A program made the position numbers and the translations under genes. The notes below the pieces were generated by a model that worked only from the letters and a program-made list of their open reading frames with translations, searched no databases and was not told where the DNA came from. This document shows, piece by piece, positions 7,774-16,914 of a stretch of DNA of 64,000 nucleotides. The stretch's first letter is position 1. The number at the start of each line of letters is the position of its first letter. The stretch is from Paenibacillus sp. KS-LC4 (lineage in GTDB: Bacteria; Bacillota; Bacilli; Paenibacillales; Paenibacillaceae), in contig NZ_CP145905.1 of assembly GCF_036894955.1 (NCBI RefSeq), positions 4,668,501 through 4,732,500 of the forward strand. Reading direction: 5' to 3'.

Positions 7774-10206
7774 CTAATTAATATCTACTTCTTTAATTAA
7801 CGCCCAATCCCAACTGCTGTCGTTTGCCTTCCCATAATCCACTCGCAGTCTAACAACAGTATATTTGGTATTTGCAGGAAGCAGCGTTGAAAAATCCACA
7901 AAATCATCACTGAATTTGTCAGGTTCTAAATTGAACTTTGCGATAGCTTTCCACTCGTTGTCAGAAAAGCCCTCCCAGTAAAATTGAACGCCATCCGACT
8001 TCCCCTTCTGTTTGGCTTCAGGCCTTAGTCCAACCACAGCATGAAGTGACGTATCTTCTGGCTTCAGCTTAAATTCCATTGATGCTTTTGGATGGAAGAG
8101 CATCGTTGGCGAATGAGCCACTTGAACTTTTTCTAAAGGATGCTCCGTTTCGATTCGTTCAGGAGAACGCTTTAAAATATCTGACCATTGCAGATTTAGA
8201 TAATTCTCCACTTCACTTTGAATAGGGCTATGATCCCTGAACAAGGAAACACGGATGTCAGAATTAAAATATTTGGAGCCGGCTGGTGCAGAAATTTTAA
8301 TTGACTTCATTATTCTTTGATTTTGTTGAACTAGAGCCCGCATTACGTCATCATTGGTTTCGTTTAGCGGCGAAAGCAGTATAGGCTCTCTTAGCATCTC
8401 AGGAATGATTCTAAACACTTGTTCTTCGCCGTCAACAAACTGGATACTCAAATTTACTTGCGCAGGCTTAAAAAGCAAAGACCTAAGTTTTCCTAAAGCA
8501 TTCGATTGGATATGAATGGATGCATAAACTAACCTGTTATCGGCCTCTATATCAATGGTTTGCTCGAATGTTGTTTGTTCAGACTTATACATCTCCAGTG
8601 GGTAACTGGCGAGTTCATCTACAGAATGCCGTTGCTGAAAAAGCAAAAAGCCTTTTTCCTGTGTAACAAATTTGTACTTGTGCAGTATTTCATACAACCA
8701 AAGACTATCATCTATTAGCGGAAATCTATGATCTATTGTCTGATTTTGAAATAAAACGAACTCAGGAGCATTAGCAATTAAGTCATTCTTATTTAATTGC
8801 AACAGCTTGGACGTATACGCAGAATAACCTTGGAATACCGGTCTGGGATTCCAGTTAAGACCGTTATAGATCGCATAATCCTGATTAAAGTTATAAATAT
8901 CTACAGTCTGGTTACCTACTATGCGTTTAATCTGAGGAAGCTCCAGTTTTTTTGACATTTCATTGTACTGCATATCCATTCCTTTTTTCTTCTCCGCCAA
9001 AGCAGATGGATGCGTTATGAAATGAACGTTTTCCTTAAGTGAATGGATGCGGGAAAAAACTAATTCTTGTACAAACCGTTCCGAATAAAACGTATATCCA
9101 AAAGCGCTAATGGATACAAAAACTAAAATGATTGAAATGCTTCTTTTAAGAATATTCGAAGCTGCCAGGATTAAATATTCATGATCAATATCCCTGAAAA
9201 ACTTTTTCTTTGCCAGCCATGCAATAATTTCTTCATTTTCATTGATTTTTTTATAATTCATTGCAAATAATAGCGCATAAATAAAAGACATAAACGAATA
9301 AAACTCAGCAATGTGGCCATCTTGTCTTACTATTCCATGCTTCCACGAAATAAAAATAAATCCACACATGCCTAGTAAAACAAATAACAGCTCTATATTG
9401 TTCTTGTAATTTTTCAATACCTGCAATGGAATTACAATTACATACGCAGCCATTAAAACAATGGTGAATAAAACCGTGCTAACAGGCCCGTAAATAGCCA
9501 TGGCTTCATTATAACCTCTTGCAATCTCAAAACTGTTGACGAGGTAATAAGGCAAATTAAACAGTTCTTGCCCCAGTACCATCCAAATCACAGAAACCGA
9601 GATTAAGAACCAGATTACGCCAAACAGGGCAAGCCTCCAATGATTACGGAGAATAAAGCTTAGCAGCAGCACCGTGATTAACGCAGTCCCGCTTAACATA
9701 AAGGTAAATTTGATAAGGCCTGTAGCGGCAATTACGCATATTAATAATGCTGCTTGGACGTATCCCCTATATCCTTCCTGTCTTCTATTCATTAAAAATA
9801 CCGCTAGCAACAATAGCTGAAAACTGAAAATAAAACTATCATAGCCCCTGCAAATAATGAATGAGCAGGATAGAACAAGGAAAGAAATAAGACCAAATTT
9901 TCTTCGGACAATTAGCATTATCAAGCATACCGCCAGGGCAAGGATGAGAGAAAAAATAATTTTGTCCCAATACAGCTCCGGACTAAACGCTTGAACATAC
10001 AGATATGCCAGCGGCCCATATGTAAACGCAATGTTTGAACCAAATTGCATGGACATAATATGAAAATAGTTATATGAATTTTGCCATGACGGATCTAAAT
10101 TTCCATCAGAAATAAATTGAGAAGTATTGATAATGGAGCAAAATAACACGATTAATACTAAAAAAAATACCCCATCTTCTATTGTTTTTTTAAAATTTAT
10201 GTTCAA
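7774..10206 (-). CDS. Large polytopic membrane protein, candidate GT-C glycosyltransferase with shared C-terminal domain
   Basis: An 810-residue protein. Residues 1-380 contain about eleven to twelve hydrophobic helices, with a first outer loop holding DGNLDPSWQ and TYGPLAYLY, a pattern seen in uncharacterised polytopic membrane proteins of polysaccharide loci. Residues 380-810 are soluble, probably outside, and end in a domain homologous to the tail of the protein at 37-1776 (LFHPKAS.EF, KSDGVQFYWEG, RLRVD, W.WALIKEV). Only 11 bp separate it from dprE1. By inference it uses the lipid-linked arabinose on the outer face, as mycobacterial Emb/Aft enzymes do, though no clear relation to those families was recognised. 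The TTG start has GGGGAG nine bases upstream. Confidence 0.6.
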   Translation of the reverse strand: MNINFKKTIEDGVFFLVLIVLFCSIINTSQFISDGNLDPSWQNSYNYFHIMSMQFGSNIAFTYGPLAYLYVQAFSPELYWDKIIFSLILALAVCLIMLIVRRKFGLISFLVLSCSFIICRGYDSFIFSFQLLLLAVFLMNRRQEGYRGYVQAALLICVIAATGLIKFTFMLSGTALITVLLLSFILRNHWRLALFGVIWFLISVSVIWMVLGQELFNLPYYLVNSFEIARGYNEAMAIYGPVSTVLFTIVLMAAYVIVIPLQVLKNYKNNIELLFVLLGMCGFIFISWKHGIVRQDGHIAEFYSFMSFIYALLFAMNYKKINENEEIIAWLAKKKFFRDIDHEYLILAASNILKRSISIILVFVSISAFGYTFYSERFVQELVFSRIHSLKENVHFITHPSALAEKKKGMDMQYNEMSKKLELPQIKRIVGNQTVDIYNFNQDYAIYNGLNWNPRPVFQGYSAYTSKLLQLNKNDLIANAPEFVLFQNQTIDHRFPLIDDSLWLYEILHKYKFVTQEKGFLLFQQRHSVDELASYPLEMYKSEQTTFEQTIDIEADNRLVYASIHIQSNALGKLRSLLFKPAQVNLSIQFVDGEEQVFRIIPEMLREPILLSPLNETNDDVMRALVQQNQRIMKSIKISAPAGSKYFNSDIRVSLFRDHSPIQSEVENYLNLQWSDILKRSPERIETEHPLEKVQVAHSPTMLFHPKASMEFKLKPEDTSLHAVVGLRPEAKQKGKSDGVQFYWEGFSDNEWKAIAKFNLEPDKFSDDFVDFSTLLPANTKYTVVRLRVDYGKANDSSWDWALIKEVDIN

Positions 10207-10227
10207 TCAGGCATACTCCCCTTTCTA

Positions 10228-13200
10228 TTACTCAATACTCAAACGAAAATCTTCATGTTCAAGAGTCAGATTCGGATTATAATAAGGGTCTAATTTCAAC
10301 CTTTCACCCCATCTGTTTTGTACATATTCAATCTCTCTATTAAACCGCGCAATTTTCGCAGGCGTGTTCTCCTGTCCGCGGCTTTTGGATTCATGATGAT
10401 ACAATTTCACTTGCGGCAGCCACACGTTCCTCAAGCCTATGTCACCAACACGCAAGCAAAAATCAACATCATTAAATGCCACTTCAAGATTTTCGTCTAG
10501 CCCCTCTACAGAAAGATAAACTTCCTTTCGAATCATCAGACATGCCGCAGTAACTGCTGAATAGTTGGTTACCATCCTCAATCTGGAATAATATCCGTAC
10601 TCTTTCTCACTAAAGTATTTATGGCTATGTCCGGCGACTCCACCAATACCCAGCACAACACCGGCATGTTGAATGGTGTTATCGGGATATAATAAACACG
10701 CTCCTACCGCTCCAATCTCATTTCGAATTGCTTGAGCTGCCATTTCCTCCAACCAGCATGAAGAAATAACTTCAATATCATTATTAAGCAGTAAGATTAA
10801 TTCACCATTTGCTTTTTCCACCGCTAAATTGTTCAACCTGGAGTAGTTAAATGGAATATCAATTCTCTCCACTCTAAATCTACTTGGTTCTGTAGCACTC
10901 CATTTTTGAAGTAATGCTAAGGTAGCAGGGTCATCGCTTCCATTATCTACGATTATAATTTCAAAATGATCATAACTCGTTTGTGCAAAAATAGATGTAA
11001 TGCACGTTTCAAGTATAGCCGTCATATTTCTAGTAGGAATAATGATTGAGATTAAGGGTCTAGTAGTCAAGCGATGATGTACGACATACAAATTGGATAC
11101 ATCAGGATCGGGCTCTACCCACCCTTGAATATGTCTTCGCTCCAATGCTTCTTGAAGAGCGCGATAGCCTGCATCATTGGTGTAGCCTTTTGCTGCGCCA
11201 CCCGATGCTGTCGATTGTGGAATGGAGCGCCAATGATACAAAATTTTAGGAATGTGATAGATACGATTTGTTTTCTCAGTAAAGCGCAAGACCAAATCAT
11301 AATCTTGACTGCCTTCAAAACCTCGTCTAAAACCTCCAATTTCTCTTATTAACGAGGTTCGATAGACACCCATATGACAGGTGTACATCTGTGACATAAA
11401 TGTTTCCGGAGACCAATCCGGTTTGAAGAACGGAGAATGCCTTATCCCGTCGGGGCTTATTTTGTCCTCATCGCTATAAATCATATCTGCATCTGGATGA
11501 TTATTTAATAAACGAACGACTTCAACAAAAGCATCCTTCGTAATTTCATCATCATGATCAAGCAGTGCTATAAATTCCCCATTAGCGATTTCCAATGCTG
11601 AATTGGAGGTTTCTGAAATATGTCCGTTTTTTTCTCTAAAAATAACCTTGATTCGACTATCCATTGCCGCATACTCAGTTAAAACTTTACGGATATGTGT
11701 CAAAGTTGAAGCATCATCTGCAATACATAGCTCCCAATTGTCGTAAATTTGATCAAGAACGGAATCAAGACACTTCCTTAACCATGCCTCTTCTACATTA
11801 TAGACGGGTACAACTACTGAAATCATAGGTTTATATGTAAATGAAGCGCTAACGTCCTTCAATTCTGCTTCCATATCAGCTGTTAAACGATTCTTCTCTA
11901 TCCAAACTGAATAATCCATAGCTTCCGCAGCCTTGCTAGGCGAAATCTCCGATTTAATTCTCCTCCATACACCTTGAAGACCGCTTTTTTGATAAACATG
12001 AAATACTTTTTTAAACAACAGCATACTTGCCCTGAAATTCAGCTTATTTACTTTTCGAAATCTGTTAAAAGCTTCAACGACTACATGTAGCCTTGTTGCC
12101 TTGTACATCTTGATTTCTGAAAAATTAAATCTCATCTGCTCATCGCCAGGATCCAATCTCAGGCTACTGGTTTCGGGATCCAAAAAAAACAGTACACCTC
12201 TGGCTTGAGCACTATGATTCATTCTCCCAAGCATAATACTTGTTGACTCGCTTACTCCATCAAGCGTTTCCGGATAAAGCTTCATCACAGCTTCTCCATC
12301 AGCCTTGGCGGACCACGCGATTCTAACCCAACCAACCGGAAAGCGTCCCTCTAAATGAAATTGCGGGTCTTCGCCTGTAGCTTGCCAACGGAAGCTGCCG
12401 TCGCTGCATGAAACGATATCATTCAAGGGCTGTAACTTTAATTTTCTTGGAACGTGGAACACCATATAAAATACATTCTCAACCATTTCAACGATACGCT
12501 TCAGCTTTCCTAATCTCGACGCTAATCTCCAGGAATACGAGTGACGCATATGTGCCAGCTCTCGTTCCTTCATAGATAGTGCCGACTGTAAGTTCATGAT
12601 CTCATTATTTTTATTGGCCAACGTACTGTTCAGCAGATTCATCTGTTCCAAACTTACTTTCGTTTCTGCATTTTGCAAGAAAATTGTATCCCTCAACTGA
12701 ACAATCCTATTTTGCTTGTCTTGAACCGCTTTTTGAAGCCGCGTGATGCTTTCCTGGTTCTTCATATAAATTCGTTTATTTTCAACTGTCTCCGTTTTCA
12801 GGGAGTCGATTTGATTAGCTTGTTGTTCAATTATTCCAATTACATCTGGGCTTAAAGGGCTAGAAGTCCTCATCTCAATAGATATTGCCGCTTTGCTCGT
12901 GTTTTCCGGGAAAGACAGACCCTCTATCTCAAAATGAGGATCTTCCCCTAATGATAGACAAACAAGATTATTATTTTGATTAAATATTTTTAAATCGCTT
13001 GCATTAGCGACAGCTCCAAATTGATCCTCGCTTGAATCGTACACCGTTACGGTTTCACTGTCAGCTATCGCTATGATGCTTACTGACTTTATTTCAATAA
13101 AAGCGCAGGCATCTATCGGATCAATTCGCAAACAAGTCATAGCAGCAGGCAACTCGGTTGTATACGTATGCATGTGAAGGTCGCATTGCAGCGATATTTG

Positions 13201-14112
13201 AACCGAGGAATCCTCAGTAAAGCCGATCTTATTATTTTCCCAGTAGATTTGCAGCAATTGTGAAGCGACTTTGTTTGAATATTCTGCATATAAAGCATCA
13301 ATTTCTCGTTTGCATTTTTCTGTAAATCCCTTTTTTTTCATCTCAAAATATAATTCGTAGATTTTTTTTGTATATAAAGGTATTGAGATATCCTCATTCA
13401 AGGTATTTATTTCAGTTTTACTATGTCTTAGAGTCGGCTTGATTACACTGGACATTAACCGTGTAAATTCCTCTTCGCTATACGGACAAGAGATATCGAA
13501 TTCCTTTGAAACCTCAATCAAAGCGTCTTTCCAGTTGTCTATAAACAAATCGTAGTGAATGAACACGACGTTTGAAGGAGTCGAAGCCAAACTTTTGAAC
13601 ATTGAAATGGAGTAATAGCTCCACAGATCCATTGCTGCCTTGCATGATAGCTGGTCTCTCTTTTTTAAAGAAGAACCGACATCGATCGGGTTTCTAACAA
13701 CTACGACGAAATTCATTTCTATGCCAAGCTCTTCAAATATATTTTGCCATATCGGGAGCAAAACGCATGTTCTGGGGTCCTTCCACATCCAAACATCCGC
13801 ATTCATGAAATTGAACCTTACTTCGTTAATTAACTGCTGCTTGAAGGACTCTACTCCGGGTAATTTCCACCATTCCTCGGGCAGCATACCGGCAGAATGC
13901 CAGCTGTGTCCGAGAAATTCCAGAAGCTTCTCTTGAATCGTAACAATATTCACATTTTCCCAGTAACCTTCAGGATTATCTTTTCCCGCTGGCATCAAGT
14001 CCTCGGCTTTTCCAATATGAACGCCTAGCAGATTGATTGCCCTTGTTATTACGGATGTCCCGCTTCTGTGCATGCCAAGGATACAAACGGCCTTCTTTTT
14101 TATCTGAACCAT
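10228..14112 (-). CDS. Multidomain glycan enzyme: sulfotransferase-like, two beta-rich modules, coiled coil, two GT2 glycosyltransferases
   Basis: A 1294-residue fusion. Residues 1-280 are a P-loop sulfotransferase: GMHRSGTS (13-20) is the 5'-phosphosulfate loop of PAPS enzymes and VVVRNPIDVGSS fits the 3'-phosphate site. A beta-rich module lies near 300-425, a heptad-rich coiled coil near 430-545 ends in HSYSWRL, often seen before GT2 domains, and a second module (GEDPQF..EG..P.GW, LRLDP) spans 570-670. The first GT2 domain starts at 762 (VVPVYN, then DDA and DHDD); the second starts near 1020 (IIPTRN, then DNGSDD and LNNDIEV). The protein could elongate the sugar chain and sulfate it, presumably on the cytoplasmic side before ABC export; this is inference. 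GGAGG precedes the ATG. Confidence 0.8.
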   Translation of the reverse strand: MVQIKKKAVCILGMHRSGTSVITRAINLLGVHIGKAEDLMPAGKDNPEGYWENVNIVTIQEKLLEFLGHSWHSAGMLPEEWWKLPGVESFKQQLINEVRFNFMNADVWMWKDPRTCVLLPIWQNIFEELGIEMNFVVVVRNPIDVGSSLKKRDQLSCKAAMDLWSYYSISMFKSLASTPSNVVFIHYDLFIDNWKDALIEVSKEFDISCPYSEEEFTRLMSSVIKPTLRHSKTEINTLNEDISIPLYTKKIYELYFEMKKKGFTEKCKREIDALYAEYSNKVASQLLQIYWENNKIGFTEDSSVQISLQCDLHMHTYTTELPAAMTCLRIDPIDACAFIEIKSVSIIAIADSETVTVYDSSEDQFGAVANASDLKIFNQNNNLVCLSLGEDPHFEIEGLSFPENTSKAAISIEMRTSSPLSPDVIGIIEQQANQIDSLKTETVENKRIYMKNQESITRLQKAVQDKQNRIVQLRDTIFLQNAETKVSLEQMNLLNSTLANKNNEIMNLQSALSMKERELAHMRHSYSWRLASRLGKLKRIVEMVENVFYMVFHVPRKLKLQPLNDIVSCSDGSFRWQATGEDPQFHLEGRFPVGWVRIAWSAKADGEAVMKLYPETLDGVSESTSIMLGRMNHSAQARGVLFFLDPETSSLRLDPGDEQMRFNFSEIKMYKATRLHVVVEAFNRFRKVNKLNFRASMLLFKKVFHVYQKSGLQGVWRRIKSEISPSKAAEAMDYSVWIEKNRLTADMEAELKDVSASFTYKPMISVVVPVYNVEEAWLRKCLDSVLDQIYDNWELCIADDASTLTHIRKVLTEYAAMDSRIKVIFREKNGHISETSNSALEIANGEFIALLDHDDEITKDAFVEVVRLLNNHPDADMIYSDEDKISPDGIRHSPFFKPDWSPETFMSQMYTCHMGVYRTSLIREIGGFRRGFEGSQDYDLVLRFTEKTNRIYHIPKILYHWRSIPQSTASGGAAKGYTNDAGYRALQEALERRHIQGWVEPDPDVSNLYVVHHRLTTRPLISIIIPTRNMTAILETCITSIFAQTSYDHFEIIIVDNGSDDPATLALLQKWSATEPSRFRVERIDIPFNYSRLNNLAVEKANGELILLLNNDIEVISSCWLEEMAAQAIRNEIGAVGACLLYPDNTIQHAGVVLGIGGVAGHSHKYFSEKEYGYYSRLRMVTNYSAVTAACLMIRKEVYLSVEGLDENLEVAFNDVDFCLRVGDIGLRNVWLPQVKLYHHESKSRGQENTPAKIARFNREIEYVQNRWGERLKLDPYYNPNLTLEHEDFRLSIE

Positions 14113-14141
14113 CCGGGAATAACCTCCTTGATCTCAATAAA

Positions 14142-14879
14142 TCAACTTTGGGAATAATAATAATCACAAATTTCATCTATATTACCTTGTTTAATTAAAT
14201 GTCCTTTTTCCAGAATGATCCCTCGATTACACATACTTCTCATTTGTTTCTTTGAGTGGGAAACTAAAATAACGGTCGTCCCATCTTTAATCATTTTACC
14301 GATTTTTTCCTCGCACTTTTCCTGGAATTTATAATCGCCTACGGACAGGATTTCATCCACAATCAGGATGTCAGGATTAATAATTGTCGCGATTGAGAAG
14401 CCCAATCTGGCATACATGCCTGAGGAAAAGTTTTTGATTGGAACATTAATAAATTCGTGAAGCTCAGAAAATTCAACAATTTCATTAAATTTTTCATTCA
14501 TTTGTTTTTTACTTATTCCTAAAACAGCACCATTTAGAAAAATATTTTCCCTGGCCGTCAGATCTGCATCAAAGCCAGCTCCAAGTTCAATTAAAGGCGC
14601 CATCGTACCTGATATTTTAACCGTTCCTTTTGTAGGCTTTAAAACACCGGCTATTGTTTTTAACAAGGTACTCTTTCCAGCGCCATTCAATCCAAGTATG
14701 CCAAATACTTCTCCCTTATTAATCGTAAATGAAATGTCCTTTAATGCCCAAAACTCATTATAAGTAATACTCCTTTGAAGCCATTTAATCAGGAATTCTT
14801 TTGAGGTTGAGATTTTCTCCGAAGTCATGTTAAAGCGCACAGATACGTTTTCTACAGCCACTATAACCTTGTCATCCAT
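14142..14879 (-). CDS. ABC transporter ATPase, polysaccharide/teichoic acid export type (Wzt/TagH-like)
   Basis: A 245-residue nucleotide-binding subunit with Walker A GLNGAGKST, the signature FSSGMYARLGFS and Walker B ILIVDEIL, in the arrangement typical of the TagH/Wzt/RfbE group that exports lipid-linked polysaccharides. The extra N-terminal stretch before Walker A (TSKEFLIKWLQRS..YNEFWALKDISF) is characteristic of this group. The C-terminal glycan-recognition domain found in some Wzt proteins is absent, so this exporter should not read a terminal cap on the glycan. It pairs with the permease gene 11 bp upstream, and AAGGAG precedes its ATG. Confidence 0.9.
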   Translation of the reverse strand: MDDKVIVAVENVSVRFNMTSEKISTSKEFLIKWLQRSITYNEFWALKDISFTINKGEVFGILGLNGAGKSTLLKTIAGVLKPTKGTVKISGTMAPLIELGAGFDADLTARENIFLNGAVLGISKKQMNEKFNEIVEFSELHEFINVPIKNFSSGMYARLGFSIATIINPDILIVDEILSVGDYKFQEKCEEKIGKMIKDGTTVILVSHSKKQMRSMCNRGIILEKGHLIKQGNIDEICDYYYSQS

Positions 14880-14890
14880 CTAGTTACTCC

Positions 14891-15679
14891 TTAGATATAC
14901 AAGATAAATTTATCTTGTCTCTTATAAAAAACATATAGCCCAATTATTAATGTTACAAATGAAATACAGAAGCATTGCAGATTCAGTTCCATTGAAGGGA
15001 TATGCCCATACAGCAACCCTTCCCTGAAGTGGTTTAGAAAATAATATAAAGGATTGCTGTGTACAATAAATAGATATTTCTCAGGAATGATCTCAGCAGG
15101 GTAGATGATCGGAGTCAAATACATCCATGCAGTGAGAAGAACGCTATAAATATGCTCCAAATCTCGGAAGACGACGACAACGCTGCTTAAAATCAATCCA
15201 AAACCAATACTGAAAATTAAAATATAACAAGTTGAAAGCAGACTAAAAAACAAAGCAGGCTTTAATGGGACATCTGTAAGGAAGCAAACCAGTAAAATTG
15301 AAGCAAATGAAAACAGCATATTGACAAAAGAAAATAAAACCTTAGAAAGCGGAAAAATGTACTTCGGAATATACACTTTCTTGAGGATTTGTCCGTTCGA
15401 ATAAATTGATGACATGGCTAACGAAGTGGATTCCGAGAAAAAAGTGAAAAGCACCTGGCCGCTAATAACATATGCAGCAAAATTCTCCACACTGAATTTA
15501 AATAGTTCCTTAAATACTATAGTTAAAATAATCATGGTGAATAATGGGTTCAACAAACTCCAAATGATGCCTAGAAAAGATCTCTTATATTTTAATTTTA
15601 TGTCTTTTAGTACTAAAAGCTTAATTAGTTCTCTGTATTTCAAAAAATTCCGTATATGTTTCTCTGTTGTATTCAACAA
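14891..15679 (-). CDS. ABC-2 type permease, polysaccharide/teichoic acid export (Wzm/TagG-like)
   Basis: A 262-residue membrane protein with six hydrophobic segments. The amphipathic N-terminus (ELIKLLVLKDIKLKYKRSFLGIIWSLLNP) is the hallmark of the ABC-2 permeases that export O-antigen and teichoic acid. With the ATPase it should form the export channel for a glycan assembled on undecaprenyl phosphate in the cytoplasm. It is the first gene of the operon; the start is a TTG with only a weak site (TTAGGGT), which leaves its exact position open. A short inverted repeat, ATCTCA-TAC-TGAGAT, lies about 40 bp upstream (15715-15729). I could not identify a convincing promoter. Confidence 0.88.
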   Translation of the reverse strand: MLNTTEKHIRNFLKYRELIKLLVLKDIKLKYKRSFLGIIWSLLNPLFTMIILTIVFKELFKFSVENFAAYVISGQVLFTFFSESTSLAMSSIYSNGQILKKVYIPKYIFPLSKVLFSFVNMLFSFASILLVCFLTDVPLKPALFFSLLSTCYILIFSIGFGLILSSVVVVFRDLEHIYSVLLTAWMYLTPIIYPAEIIPEKYLFIVHSNPLYYFLNHFREGLLYGHIPSMELNLQCFCISFVTLIIGLYVFYKRQDKFILYI

Positions 15680-15793
15680 AATTCACGACCCTAATTTAAC
15701 AAATAGTTGACTGCATCTCATACTGAGATAGTGAATAAGGAATTGTCTAAAAATAAAACCGGCAACTACAACAAAATGTGTCATGAATAAAGT

Positions 15794-16126
15794 ATGACCA
15801 AAGTAGAAGTGAAGTCACTTGAGATGCGCATTGCAATTGGTTATAACGGAATCCGTCATGTAAGCCGATTGTCAGGGTTATCTCGTCAAACGCTTCAGGA
15901 AGGCGTAAAAGAATTGATTGCTCAAGAAATGGTGAGACATGAGCCAGACCGAAGTCGCAGATCGGGCGGCGGACGCAAAAGCATACAGGGAAACCAGTCT
16001 GAAATACTGGATGCGCTGACCCATATGTTAGAAGGCTTTGTGAACGTTGGCATAAGCTCCGATACGGCCGTGGATGAAGCATTTAACGCAATCCGTATTA
16101 CGCAAGACAATTTCCATGGTGAATGA
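15794..16126 (+). pseudogene. ISAzo13-family transposase, N-terminal remnant
   Basis: The 110-residue frame holds only the N-terminal DNA-binding part of this transposase family: an HTH-like stretch (NGIRHVSRLSGLSRQTL..GVKEL) followed by RRSGGGRK and the start of the next helix (ILDALTHMLEG). Full members exceed 300 residues and continue into a DDE core that is missing here. The frame ends in unrelated residues at a stop. It is the first sign of mobile DNA after the glycan operon. Confidence 0.65.
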
Positions 16127-16790
16127 AACTATGCTATTTGTCGAATCAAGGAATAACTTGTTAATTTTATTTCTAGGCATTTCCCACTTCCAGCGCTCCG
16201 AGGATTAAATAAGTTGAGGGCATATTGTAATACTTATTGTCTTGTCTGGTCTGGTTTGTCGTATAATACAATAATATAATTGAGGTTAACGGATGTCATT
16301 TCCTTGTCGAATGCAGCCTCGCACTACTTGGCAACAAGTACGGTTTATGTAAAAAAGCTGTATGCATCCTTTTTCATTCTAGGTGTATTTTTGACAAAAA
16401 ACAAGATTGGTACGACAATTTTTCGACATTTTTCTTGGTGACTGGGTACTTCAATGGTATTCTTCTGGTGATGCCGCTCTTCTTTAAATTCAGCCGGCAA
16501 ATTCTGTTACTCATTCCCTGTGGGCTGGCTTACTAAAAATGATATTTCGGACTGCCGTCCACATCAAATAGGTGCTGTAGTCTTGTCCGCACTACATGCT
16601 TGGAATCGTTGAATCATAAAAAGAAGAGGCTTCGACTGGCTCCACATAGTCTACCCATGCGCCATTGACATACTTCACATTCACGCTTAGTCAATGCTCC
16701 GTCTTGTGCTTCATTATGCTGTAGATGTGTTTTTGGTTTAAAGAGGAGTTCATTCGGTACTAGTGTTCCTCTGACTCAGAATAAAGCAAA
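16127..16790. other. Decayed intergenic DNA between two insertion elements
   Basis: No supported gene. On the minus strand around 16612-16690 a short open stretch reads like the tail of a protein (...VNVKYVNGAWVDYVEPVEASSF...), with a stop codon just upstream and no start, so at most it is a gene remnant. The rest has no coherent reading frame, repeat or RNA that I can name. It looks like deletion scar tissue between the ISAzo13 remnant and the IS1182 copy. Confidence 0.4.
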
Positions 16791-16914
16791 GGGGCTGTCC
16801 CAAAAGTCATAAATGACTTAGGGACGCCCCTTCTTCATAATGTCAAACAAAAAGAAACCGTTTCTTGGTAAAATGGAGGTACCACCCAACCAACTACCAA
16901 AGGAGACGGTTTCT

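Noticed and set aside
15715..15729. Inverted repeat ATCTCA-TAC-TGAGAT before the glycan operon
   Set aside because: It could be an operator, but it is short and no promoter elements align with it, so it is mentioned only as context.
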